19,665 nt of DNA, from assembly GCA_900545545.1 (NCBI GenBank), contig UQZO01000028.1:1-19665 (forward strand). The letters are read 5' to 3'. A program made the translations under genes and the position numbers. The stretch comes from an uncultured Subdoligranulum sp. (GTDB lineage: Bacteria > Bacillota > Clostridia > Oscillospirales > Ruminococcaceae). How positions within the stretch are numbered: the first letter of the stretch is position 1; the number at the start of each line of letters is the position of its first letter. Positions 13,343 through 19,665 of the stretch are shown here, one piece after another. The notes under the pieces were generated by a model. That model was given only the letters and a program-made list of their open reading frames with translations, made no database searches and was not told where the DNA came from.

Positions 13343-13485
13343 GTAGGGGCGGCGTATACGCCGCCCGTGCCGTGTGGCGGCAAACCGCACCATGCTCCGG
13401 GCGGCCTGTAGGCCGCCCCTACATACAACCCCAAAACAAGCAATGTCCGCAGCATCCCACGGCGGGGCCAAGGCGCCCGCCCTAC
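13343..13485. repeat. Head-to-head A pair followed by a reverse B
   Basis: Forward A (palindrome 13347-13366), reverse A (13399-13418, with a G at its centre that breaks one pair), ends GTAGGGG and CCCCTAC at 13343-13422 (80 bp). A degenerate B unit in reverse orientation lies at 13461-13485. The left flank CGGTGTGAGG matches that of the pair at 11998. The whole sits between two copies of the same terminator. Confidence 0.78.
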
Positions 13486-13518
13486 AGCCACCGTTCGGTG
13501 TGACCCTGCTATATACCC

Positions 13519-13550
13519 AAAAAAGCATGGTCCATAGACCATGCCTTTTT
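13519..13550. terminator. Terminator after the glycosyltransferase gene
   Basis: Stem GCATGGTC (13525-13532), loop CATA, complement 13537-13544, with six A before it; on the minus strand this is a hairpin plus six U for the gene ending at 13598. A near copy of the terminator at 13254. Confidence 0.87.
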
Positions 13551-13566
13551 CTTTAGAGTTTCTTTG

Positions 13567-13592
13567 CCGACTTTCTTTGCAAAGAAAGTCGG
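13567..13592. repeat. Family C palindrome, copy 11
   Basis: Perfect 26-bp palindrome, half-site CCGACTTTCTTTG, five bases from the glycosyltransferase stop. Right end of the unit 13214-13592. Confidence 0.9.
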
Positions 13593-13597
13593 ACCCA

Positions 13598-15157
13598 TCA
13601 ATCGCCCAGCGTAATATAATACACCGGGCAGCGGGCCACATCGGTGAGAAGTTCCGCGGACCGGATGTTCAGCACCTGGTTGGCCAGGTCCAGCAGTTCG
13701 TCGGCGTCGTAGATGTACCCGTAGAGCACAAACCCGTCCGAGAGATCCCGGCTTTCGGCCGCGGCGGCCAGGCTCTCGGCATCGTCGCCGCAGTGGGCCT
13801 GGTAGACGGCTTCCCGCTGGGCGAACTCCGGCAAAAAGAGGTCGGGGGCCACATCGTAGCCTGCCTTGTTCAGCACCACCGCAGGCAGGGAAGCGGTATC
13901 CGCCAGCGCCGGGGCGCGGCCGGCATATTCGGTGTAGAGGTAGCCGTTGCCCACCGTCAGATGGGCGGCCAGCACCGGCACCACCGCGATGATGGCCATC
14001 AGCGGCTCCCATTTGGGGTAGAGCGCCGCCAGCCGCGCCACCACCGCGGCCCCCGCGAGGATCAGCGGGCCGTACACCAGCACATAGTAGCGGTCGGCCT
14101 CAAAGGGGGCCACCTTGTCGATGACCACGATGTAGAGAATGCCCGCGAGAAAGAGCATCCCCGCAAAAAGGCCCATGCTCCGGGGGCGGCAGCCCGCTTT
14201 CCAGAGCAGCGCCGCCGCCAGCAACAGCAGCAGTGCCCACAGGGTCACGCCGCCGAACTGCGCCCCCAGCAGGGAAAAGACCCGCCCCAGGCTGGCCACC
14301 CAGTCCGAGAGGGCGGAAAGGTCAAAGAAGTTGCCCACCGCCTGGGCGCCCCGGGACCCCGAGAAGATGTGCTCCTTCATGGTGGGGAAGGCAAGATAGG
14401 CCGCGCCCAGCCCGCCGAACTCCGCCGCCACATAGAGGGCGGCAGCCTTCCACCGGCGGGTGAACAGCAGCCACAGCCCGAACAGCCCGCAGAAGAAGAA
14501 ACAGAATACTAAGAAGAAATACTGGGTCAGCGCCCCGGCCATGGTGACGGCGGCCAGCGCCAGGAACACCCACCGCGGCCGCTCCCCGGCCGAAAGACGG
14601 CGGTACAGGTTCAGGTGGGCCAGCACCAGCAGCACCGTTTCCATCATGAGCATGGCGTACATCCGGGTAAACACCGCCATGCCCTGGGTGCCCACGTTGC
14701 ACAAAAACACCGCAGCCGCCACCCAGGCCACCCAGAACTGCCCGGTCAGCCGCCGCGCAGCCCAGTAGACCCCGAAGGCCCCCACCAGCAGAAAGACAAA
14801 GTTGGGCAAAAGCCCCGCCCAGGGCAGGTCCAGCCCGGGAAAGAGGCTTTCCGCCGTGTACACCGCGCAGTAGTACAGCGGCGGGTGGACGTCGATTTTC
14901 TGGTTGTTCCAGGGAACCGAATAGTCAAAGGCCCGGCCGGGGGAGAGGGCGCTCTGAAAAAGCGACCCCTCCTGCCAGGTATCCAGATAGCCCTCCTCCA
15001 GGGCATAGAAGCCCCCCGGATAGTTGGTCAATTCATAGGTATACAGCTCGTCCACATGGTAGCCCTGCTTGCGGGAGGCGTAGGCCAGCATCATGGCCAG
15101 CCCCACCACCAGCAGCAGTACCAGCGCCAGCAGATACCGCCTTTTGCGTTGTGCCAT
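13598..15157 (-). CDS. Polytopic GT-C glycosyltransferase, family 39-like
   Basis: A 519-residue integral membrane protein with an N-terminal helix (8-27) and about ten further hydrophobic segments. The acidic motif YHVDELYTYELTNY (33-46, D36/E37) in the first external loop and IDVHPPLYY (88-96) are typical of GT-C enzymes such as ArnT/PMT relatives, which move a sugar from a polyprenyl-phosphate donor to a lipid or protein outside the membrane. Residues from about 400 form a soluble C-terminal domain. Donor and acceptor unknown. The start ATG (15155-15157) has GGGAAGGAG only four bases upstream; the frame is open farther up, but that part is just the intergenic terminator and the end of the ACP gene read in another frame. 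It lies directly downstream of an intrinsic terminator, so expression probably depends on read-through from the ACP-like gene. Confidence 0.82.
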   Translation of the reverse strand: MAQRKRRYLLALVLLLVVGLAMMLAYASRKQGYHVDELYTYELTNYPGGFYALEEGYLDTWQEGSLFQSALSPGRAFDYSVPWNNQKIDVHPPLYYCAVYTAESLFPGLDLPWAGLLPNFVFLLVGAFGVYWAARRLTGQFWVAWVAAAVFLCNVGTQGMAVFTRMYAMLMMETVLLVLAHLNLYRRLSAGERPRWVFLALAAVTMAGALTQYFFLVFCFFFCGLFGLWLLFTRRWKAAALYVAAEFGGLGAAYLAFPTMKEHIFSGSRGAQAVGNFFDLSALSDWVASLGRVFSLLGAQFGGVTLWALLLLLAAALLWKAGCRPRSMGLFAGMLFLAGILYIVVIDKVAPFEADRYYVLVYGPLILAGAAVVARLAALYPKWEPLMAIIAVVPVLAAHLTVGNGYLYTEYAGRAPALADTASLPAVVLNKAGYDVAPDLFLPEFAQREAVYQAHCGDDAESLAAAAESRDLSDGFVLYGYIYDADELLDLANQVLNIRSAELLTDVARCPVYYITLGD

Positions 15158-15178
15158 ATCGCTCCTTCCCCTGCAACC

Positions 15179-15207
15179 AAAAAAGGCCCGCCCCCACGGG
15201 GCGGGCC
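15179..15207 (-). terminator. Intrinsic terminator between ACP-like gene and glycosyltransferase
   Basis: On the minus strand a 10-bp G/C stem GGCCCGCCCC/GGGGCGGGCC with a three-base loop, then six T (15184-15179). It ends ten bases before the glycosyltransferase ribosome site, leaving no room for a separate promoter. It could be a partial terminator or attenuator. Confidence 0.88.
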
Positions 15208-15215
15208 GCATCTTT

Positions 15216-15455
15216 TTACATTTCGGCGTTTTCAGCCAGGTCCACGACAAAGCGCCACAGCTCACCCAGCGTCATATCCACGCTCAGTTCGCTTTCGTCG
15301 ATCTCGACACCGACGGCTTCGCCCAGGCCCCAGGCCAGTTCCACCATATCTTCATGGTCGGCGCCCAGGTCGCTGAGCGCCACGCCGCGGGAAAGTTCGG
15401 CCGTATCGCAGCTGAACTGTTCCGCCAAAAGCTCCTGCAGTTCCTCGAACGTCAC
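15216..15455 (-). CDS. Acyl carrier protein-like, lacking the phosphopantetheine serine
   Basis: A 79-residue acidic helical protein with the ACP pattern: helix I MTFEELQELLAEQFSCD, the loop ALSDLGAD, helix II region DMVELAWGLGEAVGVEI, and DMTLGELWRFV near the end where ACPs have the third helix. Canonical ACPs read GADSLD-VEL at the attachment site; here residues 31-40 read GADHEDMVEL, with His34 (codon CAT) in place of the modified serine, and Glu for the next Leu. No other serine sits nearby that could take its place. Start GTG (15453-15455) with GAGGGGG eight bases upstream, under a good promoter. Next gene is a membrane glycosyltransferase. It may be a non-acylated regulatory or scaffold relative; function unknown. 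FabF-type partners are not in the window. Confidence 0.75.
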   Translation of the reverse strand: MTFEELQELLAEQFSCDTAELSRGVALSDLGADHEDMVELAWGLGEAVGVEIDESELSVDMTLGELWRFVVDLAENAEM

Positions 15456-15490
15456 TCTGTGTTCCCCCTCTCACTGGGAAGTTTTCTTTT

Positions 15491-15519
15491 ATGATACAGG
15501 GCGGCACCCCATTCGTCAA
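15491..15519 (-). promoter_or_regulatory. Promoter of the ACP-like/glycosyltransferase unit
   Basis: On the minus strand TTGACG, exactly 17 bp, TATCAT. The start near 15484 gives a leader of about 29 nt. It lies just after the ftsH stop; no terminator is visible between ftsH and this promoter. Confidence 0.65.
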
Positions 15520-15547
15520 GAGGTTAACTGGGTACAATCGCACAAAG

Positions 15548-17428
15548 TTACAGGCTTTCTTTTGTTGATTCTGCCGAGGCAGAGGCCGGCAATTGCGGCT
15601 GTGCGTTCAAAATCCGCATGAACTCTTCGCCGGAGATGGTTTCTTTTTCATACAAATATTGGGCGATCTCGTCCAGTTTGCGTTTATTGTCTGCCAGCAG
15701 TTTCAGGGCTTTCTGGTGGGCTTCCTTGACCAGTTCCACCACCTTGGCGTCCACCTGGGAGGCCGTGCGTTCGCTGCAGGCCAGGCTGGTATCGCCGCCC
15801 AGGTAGGCGTTGTTCACCGTTTCCAGGGCCACCATGTCGAAGTCGTCGGTCATGCCGTAGCGGGTCACGGCGGCGCGGGCCAGCTTGGTGGCCTGCTCGA
15901 TATCGTTGGAAGCGCCGGTGGTGATGGAGTGGAAGATCAGTTCTTCCGCCGCACGGCCGCCGGTGAGGGTGGCGATCTTGTTGAGGATCTCCTCCTTGGT
16001 CATCAGGGTGTGGTCGCCCTCATCCACCTGCATGGTAAAGCCCAGCGCGCCGGAAGTGCGGGGCACGATGGTGATCTTCTGCACGGGGGCGCTGTGGGTC
16101 TGCAGCGCCGCCACCAGGGCATGGCCCACCTCGTGGTAGGCAACGATGCACTTTTCCTTGTCGTTGAGGATCTTGTTTTTCTTCTGGGCACCGGCCAGGA
16201 TGGTATCCACGGCCTCCTGCAGGTCGAACTGGGTCACCGATTTGCGGTGATGGCGCACGGCGCAGAGGGCGGCCTCGTTGATGATGTTGGCCAGCTCGGC
16301 GCCGGAGGCACCGGGGGTCATGCGGGCCACCACGGCAAAGTCGCAGTCGGGGCCCAGCTTTACTTTCTTGGCGTGCAGCCGCAGAATGCTCTCGCGGCCT
16401 TTCAGGTCGGGCAGTTCCACCGGCACACGGCGGTCAAAACGACCGGGACGGGTCAGCGCCGGGTCCAGGGATTCGGGACGGTTGGTGGCGGCCAGAATGA
16501 CCACGCCCTTGGTGGCGTCGAAGCCGTCCATCTCGGTGAGCAGCTGGTTCAGGGTCTGCTCCCGCTCATCGTTGCCGCCGAAGTTGCCGGCGCCGTCGCG
16601 CTTTTTGCCGATGGTATCGATCTCGTCGATAAAGACGATGCAGGGGGCTTTCTCGCCGGCCTGCTTGAAGAGGTCGCGCACCTTGGAGGCGCCCATGCCC
16701 ACGAACATCTCCACGAACTCACTGCCCGCGATGGAGAAGAAGGGCACGCCCGCCTCACCGGCCACGGCGCGGGCCAGCAGTGTTTTGCCGGTACCCGGAG
16801 GGCCTACCAGCAGCACGCCCTTGGGCATCTTGGCGCCGATTTCCTCGTATTTCTTGGGGTTGTGCAGGAAATCCACGATCTCCTGCAGGCTCTCTTTGGC
16901 TTCATCCTCACCGGCCACGTCCTGGAACTTGATGCCGGTCTTGTCATCCACCACATACTGTTTGGCGCCGGATTTGCCGCCGAAGAACATGGAGTTGGCG
17001 CCGCCCATGTTCTGCATCCGTTTGGTCAGCATCCGGTTGGCGAACCAGAACAGCACAAAGAAGGGCAGGCAGCTGAGCACCAGGCTGAGCAGCGAATCCC
17101 AGATGGTGGGGTTGTTGTAGACGGTGCCGAACTCTACGTTGGCATCCTCCAGCCGGTTGACCAGGTCGCCGTCCTGGGCGATGGCGTTGGTCTTGTAGGC
17201 TTGTTCGTTTTTGTCCACAAAGAAGATCTCCTGATCTTCCAGCTGGACGGTGGTCAGTTCTTTGTCCTCCAGCATCTGGAGGAAGGTGCTGTAGTTGACG
17301 CTTTTGACGCCCGCCTGCATCATGGCAGGCAGCAGGAAAAAGTTGCTGAGCAGCAGCAGGACAATGACAACGGCATACCCGATCCAAAGCTTTTTCTTTG
17401 GATTTTTCGGGGGTGTGGTTTCTTTCAT
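15548..17428 (-). CDS. ftsH: ATP-dependent zinc metalloprotease FtsH
   Basis: A 626-residue membrane-anchored AAA+ protease that degrades misassembled membrane proteins and regulatory proteins. Two N-terminal membrane helices (about 14-34 and 111-131) flank an external loop. The AAA+ domain has Walker A GPPGTGKT (209-216), Walker B VFIDEID (265-271) and the second region of homology ending TRPGRFDR (326-333). The zinc site is HEVGH (432-436), with D509 in GASNDIEQAT as the likely third ligand. The C-terminus is short and Ala/Ser-rich. Length is near the family norm. Start ATG with AAGGAG nine bases upstream. No convincing promoter was found in the 50 bp before it; the upstream 680 bp are the TTTTCCACA-box region. 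First gene of the minus-strand run ftsH > ACP-like > glycosyltransferase. Confidence 0.97.
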   Translation of the reverse strand: MKETTPPKNPKKKLWIGYAVVIVLLLLSNFFLLPAMMQAGVKSVNYSTFLQMLEDKELTTVQLEDQEIFFVDKNEQAYKTNAIAQDGDLVNRLEDANVEFGTVYNNPTIWDSLLSLVLSCLPFFVLFWFANRMLTKRMQNMGGANSMFFGGKSGAKQYVVDDKTGIKFQDVAGEDEAKESLQEIVDFLHNPKKYEEIGAKMPKGVLLVGPPGTGKTLLARAVAGEAGVPFFSIAGSEFVEMFVGMGASKVRDLFKQAGEKAPCIVFIDEIDTIGKKRDGAGNFGGNDEREQTLNQLLTEMDGFDATKGVVILAATNRPESLDPALTRPGRFDRRVPVELPDLKGRESILRLHAKKVKLGPDCDFAVVARMTPGASGAELANIINEAALCAVRHHRKSVTQFDLQEAVDTILAGAQKKNKILNDKEKCIVAYHEVGHALVAALQTHSAPVQKITIVPRTSGALGFTMQVDEGDHTLMTKEEILNKIATLTGGRAAEELIFHSITTGASNDIEQATKLARAAVTRYGMTDDFDMVALETVNNAYLGGDTSLACSERTASQVDAKVVELVKEAHQKALKLLADNKRKLDEIAQYLYEKETISGEEFMRILNAQPQLPASASAESTKESL

Positions 17429-17546
17429 GGGTACTCACTCCTTACAAGGTATAGCATGCGCCGAAATCATGAACCGCATGTGAATGGAGTTTGAACGAAT
17501 CGAAAAATCCACGCCGGAATAGGAGTTTTAAACAGTTTCAACAGGG

Positions 17547-17976
17547 TTTTCCACACATTCCACCCCCTTTTCCACGGTGAAACTGTGGAAAACCCAGTGG
17601 AAAGTGTGGAAAACTGGGTGGAAAATGGGGGAAATCCCGGAAAAAAGTAGATAAAACGCCAAAAACACCGTGGAAGAATTCCACAGCTCTCCACCGGCGG
17701 CGGGGAAATCCCTGGTGGGAAATCCGCCTTTGTGGTGGAAAAGGGGCCTGTTTTCCCCAAAAGGAGCAAAATTCCACCCGGATTTCCCCCAAATGGTGTG
17801 GAAAACTGGGGGCCGGGCGGGGAAATCCCCGTTCTCCACCGGGGAAATTTTCCCCGGGCGGGAGAAAACCGTGGAAAACTTGTCCCCCGGGGGCGGGCCG
17901 CCCCGCCGCACCGCGCAGCACCGACAAATTAGGGAAAACAAACTTCCAACAGCGTTTTCAACAGCATTGTGGAAAA
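17547..17976. other. Cluster of DnaA-box-like TTTTCCACA sites
   Basis: Gene-free region between divergent ftsH and the winged-helix gene. Exact TTTTCCACA: 17547-17555 (plus) and, on the minus strand, 17584-17592, 17605-17613, 17797-17805 and 17968-17976. One-mismatch sites: 17568-17576, 17617-17625, about 17734-17742 and 17870-17878. The motif is one base off the usual DnaA box TTATCCACA. The sequence between is rich in GGAAA/TTTCC runs with short palindromes at 17670-17684 and 17839-17857. An A/T-rich stretch (about 17980-18080) adjoins on the right. Possible origin, DnaA-titrating locus or regulator-binding array. Confidence 0.55.
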
Positions 17977-18112
17977 CCCGGTAAAAAAGTTGAAAGATTA
18001 CACAGTGATAAAATAAATGTGCAAATACTGGTAATATTTGTAACAACTCGGCAACATCTGTCGTTATAGTATATAGGTAGAGAAAAGATTTTGCCAGAAG
18101 GAGGGCTGCACC

Positions 18113-18505
18113 GTGGCCAATCAAACCATCACGCAAGACAACCACACGATCGTGACCCTGACGCACAGGGTCCATCATGTGCTGCGGCGTGCCAACCGAA
18201 ACACCAGCGAGTATCGTTTCAAGGACCTGCACATTGATCTGCGGGCCCACCGCGTCTGGCGCGATGACCGGGAGGTGGAACTGACCCCCCGGGAATACGC
18301 GCTGCTGGAAACGCTGGTGCGCAACCGCAACATTGCCCTTACCCGGGGGCAGCTTCTGTCCGACGCCTGGGGCTATGACTATATCGGCGAGAGCCGCACC
18401 GTGGATGTACATATCAACCGGGTGCGGCGCAAGCTGGGCCTGGAACACGAGATCCAGACGGTATTCAAAGTAGGCTACCGGCTCAATACCCGGGGCTCTG
18501 CGTAA
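18113..18505 (+). CDS. OmpR/PhoB-type winged-helix DNA-binding protein without receiver domain
   Basis: A 130-residue protein. Residues 32-126 are a complete OmpR/PhoB effector domain: the leading strands (FKDLHIDLRAHRVWRDDREV), LTPREYALLETLVRN (58-72), the turn TRGQLLSDAWGYDY (77-90), recognition helix SRTVDVHINRVRRKLG (94-109) and the wing FKVGYRL (118-124). The ~120-residue receiver with its phosphorylated Asp is missing; residues 1-31 include VLRRANR, which resembles the linker end of full regulators. The start is GTG with a perfect AGAAGGAGG eight bases upstream, so this is a genuine start and not the tail of a broken gene. It would bind DNA as an orphan regulator, controlled other than by phosphorylation. 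A possible -10 TATAGT lies at 18065. Its 3' end overlaps the convergent hydrolase by 23 bp. Confidence 0.88.
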   Translation: MANQTITQDNHTIVTLTHRVHHVLRRANRNTSEYRFKDLHIDLRAHRVWRDDREVELTPREYALLETLVRNRNIALTRGQLLSDAWGYDYIGESRTVDVHINRVRRKLGLEHEIQTVFKVGYRLNTRGSA

Positions 18506-19625
18506 CACGCCACCGGGCGGTCAGTGCCTGGCGCTCTGCTTCGGCCAGATCGGGCCAGGCGGTGTTGCTCCACAGGGAGGCATAGCGGTACAGCCCCATC
18601 CCCTGGATGCCCAGGGCTTCCAGGGCGTCCAGCTGGTCGGCCAGGGCGTGGCCGCTCTGCCATTCGGCGGAACTGCCGGTGGAGCCGTCGCCGTCCCCGA
18701 TGCGGTAGGCGCCCAGCCCGATGTAAAGGTCCACATCCCCGGCCCGGGGCAGCGCGGCCCACTGGCCCGCCAGCGTGGCCAGGCTGTGGGCGGTATCGCC
18801 GTTCTGTTCATAGTCCAGCCCCCAGTAGAGCTGGGGCATCAGATAATCCACATAGCCGCCCTGCCGCAACCACAGGGCGGCATCGCTGTATTGGCCGTTG
18901 TAGCACTGCTCGGTGTCGGCCAGGGGGGCCACGCCGAACCGCACCCCGTAGGATTGGGTGACCTGGTGGCAGAGGGAGACCAGCGCGTTGACGTTTTCCC
19001 GCCGCCAGCCTTCCAGGGAGAGGGAACTGCCCGAGGCTGCGTACTCGGCGGCATCGAAGGCAGCGGAGGTGGTGGGGTAGAAGTAGTCGTCAAAATGGAT
19101 GCCGTCCAGGTCGTAGTTTTGGCAGAGTTCCGCCACCCCGTCTGCGATGAACTGCCGTACCTCGGTGCTGGCAGGGTCCAGGTAGAGCCCGGTGTCGGTG
19201 GCCTTGGTCCAGTCGGGGTGCTGCACGGCGGGGCTTTCCTCGCACAGGGCGGGCACGCTGCCCGCCTGGAGGCGGTAGGGGTTCACCCAGGCTTCCAGCT
19301 CCAGCCCGCGGTCGTGGGCGGCTTCCACCAGCAAGGCCAGCGGGTCAAAGCCGGGATCCTGCCCCTGTACGCCGGTGCACAGATGACTGAACGGGAAGAG
19401 CTCGCTGGGGTAGAGGGCATCTCCGAAAGGCCGCACCTGGGCCAGCACCACGGTGGCCCCCAGGGCGGCGATGTTGTCCAGCATGGCGCCGATGTCCCGG
19501 GAAAATGCCTCGGCGGAAGTAAAATCCACCTGCTGCCATTCCAGATAGCTGACCCACACCGCCCGGTAGGGGCCGGTGCGCACCGCGGGGGCCGCCGTCA
19601 CGGCAGGGGCGGCGGTGGCTTGCGG
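18483..19625 (-). CDS. Family-10-like glycoside hydrolase (GHL10/DUF187), N-terminus cut
   Basis: 380 residues remain; the start and any signal peptide lie beyond the contig end, and the frame past 19625 is adapter. The visible N-terminus is an Ala/Pro/Thr spacer (ATAAPAVTAAPAV), expected after a secretion signal. The TIM-barrel domain begins YRAVWVSYLEW and shows the family blocks VLAQVRPFGDALYPSE, LEAWVNPYRL, the acidic motif LDGIHFDDYFYP (about 19075-19110), YVDYLMPQLYWG and LYIGLGAYRIG. Characterised relatives include YngK-type proteins; members are thought to act on glycans such as peptidoglycan at the cell surface, but the substrate is rarely proven. Ends with a short helical region and a stop inside the 3' end of the winged-helix gene; no terminator separates them. 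Confidence 0.87.
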   Translation of the reverse strand, partial: PQATAAPAVTAAPAVRTGPYRAVWVSYLEWQQVDFTSAEAFSRDIGAMLDNIAALGATVVLAQVRPFGDALYPSELFPFSHLCTGVQGQDPGFDPLALLVEAAHDRGLELEAWVNPYRLQAGSVPALCEESPAVQHPDWTKATDTGLYLDPASTEVRQFIADGVAELCQNYDLDGIHFDDYFYPTTSAAFDAAEYAASGSSLSLEGWRRENVNALVSLCHQVTQSYGVRFGVAPLADTEQCYNGQYSDAALWLRQGGYVDYLMPQLYWGLDYEQNGDTAHSLATLAGQWAALPRAGDVDLYIGLGAYRIGDGDGSTGSSAEWQSGHALADQLDALEALGIQGMGLYRYASLWSNTAWPDLAEAERQALTARWRVTQSPGY

Positions 19626-19665
19626 CTGTCTCTTATACACATCTCCGAGCCCACGAGACCGTACT
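19626..19665. other. Nextera adapter (read-2 side) plus index bases, not genomic
   Basis: 19626-19659 match the reverse complement of the Nextera read-2 adapter (CTGTCTCTTATACACATCT then CCGAGCCCACGAGAC). The last six bases, CGTACT, fit the start of an i7 index from memory. A minus-strand frame through it begins with the artefact peptide MYKRQ. Confidence 0.97.

Noticed and set aside
11998..13485. Miniature transposon (MITE) with target duplication
   Set aside because: Terminal inverted repeats GTAGGGG/CCCCTAC exist, but I see no direct duplication beside either pair and no transposase, so I call them repeats only.
15533..15538. TACAAT on the plus strand after GGG, as a promoter antisense to ftsH
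   Set aside because: No -35 at 16-18 bp, no exact TGn element, and no gene to drive.
17448..17456. Extended -10 TGC-TATACC for ftsH on the minus strand
   Set aside because: The start would fall inside the ribosome-binding site, leaving no usable leader.
15593..17494. A 633-residue open frame opposite ftsH, and similar frames opposite the ABC, uppP, aminotransferase, transpeptidase and glycosyltransferase genes
   Set aside because: All are His/Gly/Gln-rich or Arg/Pro-rich shadows of well-supported genes in GC-rich DNA.
39..19625. tRNA, rRNA or known riboswitch
   Set aside because: I looked through the gaps and saw no cloverleaf with T-loop bases, no rRNA sequence and no riboswitch core I recognise.

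Overview
The window is a whole assembled contig, not a genome slice. Both ends carry Illumina Nextera adapter sequence (about 1-38 and 19626-19665), so the genuine insert is about 39-19625 and the first and last genes are cut. The insert is GC-rich bacterial DNA from an anaerobic, Gram-positive-type cell: one-piece pyruvate:ferredoxin oxidoreductase, lipoprotein signal, L,D-transpeptidase, FtsH, strong AAGGAGG ribosome sites and several GTG/TTG starts. Protein style and repeat-rich intergenic DNA suggest gut Clostridia of the Oscillospiraceae/Ruminococcaceae (Faecalibacterium, Gemmiger, Subdoligranulum neighbourhood). That placement is inference from memory, not from a search.

Layout, left to right. 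(1) A minus-strand export unit: LolD/MacB-type ABC ATPase (223-1038) followed by a truncated secreted protein (39-179), both with TTG starts. (2) A 720-bp gene-free stretch with divergent promoters, a possible small RNA and a composite hairpin repeat. (3) trmO, then nifJ (PFOR), the central pyruvate-oxidising enzyme. (4) An ECF sigma factor overlapping its putative anti-sigma factor, bracketed by identical 61-bp terminator repeats. (5) rhaM (L-rhamnose mutarotase), convergent with uppP. (6) A HAD phosphatase, 690 bp of repeats, an aminotransferase, more repeats, then a lipoprotein L,D-transpeptidase. (7) A minus-strand run ftsH > ACP-like protein > GT-C glycosyltransferase, with an intrinsic terminator directly in front of the glycosyltransferase. 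(8) A 680-bp gene-free region packed with TTTTCCACA boxes. (9) A receiverless OmpR-type winged-helix protein converging on a truncated family-10-like glycoside hydrolase.

The genes are mostly housekeeping: energy metabolism, tRNA modification, envelope assembly and turnover, regulation. The unusual material lies between them. Three families of short palindromes recur at nearly every gene boundary. Their arms change in a compensated way from copy to copy, so pairing is kept while sequence drifts. One family (A/B) builds multi-hairpin composites or 78-80 bp head-to-head pairs. The other (C) flanks bidirectional terminators to make nested inverted repeats of about 110 bp. Other points worth following are an ACP-like protein with histidine where the phosphopantetheine serine should be, a dense DnaA-box-like cluster, and a TGGTAnnAT-like extended -10 at five gene starts. 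I saw no tRNA, rRNA, CRISPR array, IS element or phage gene.
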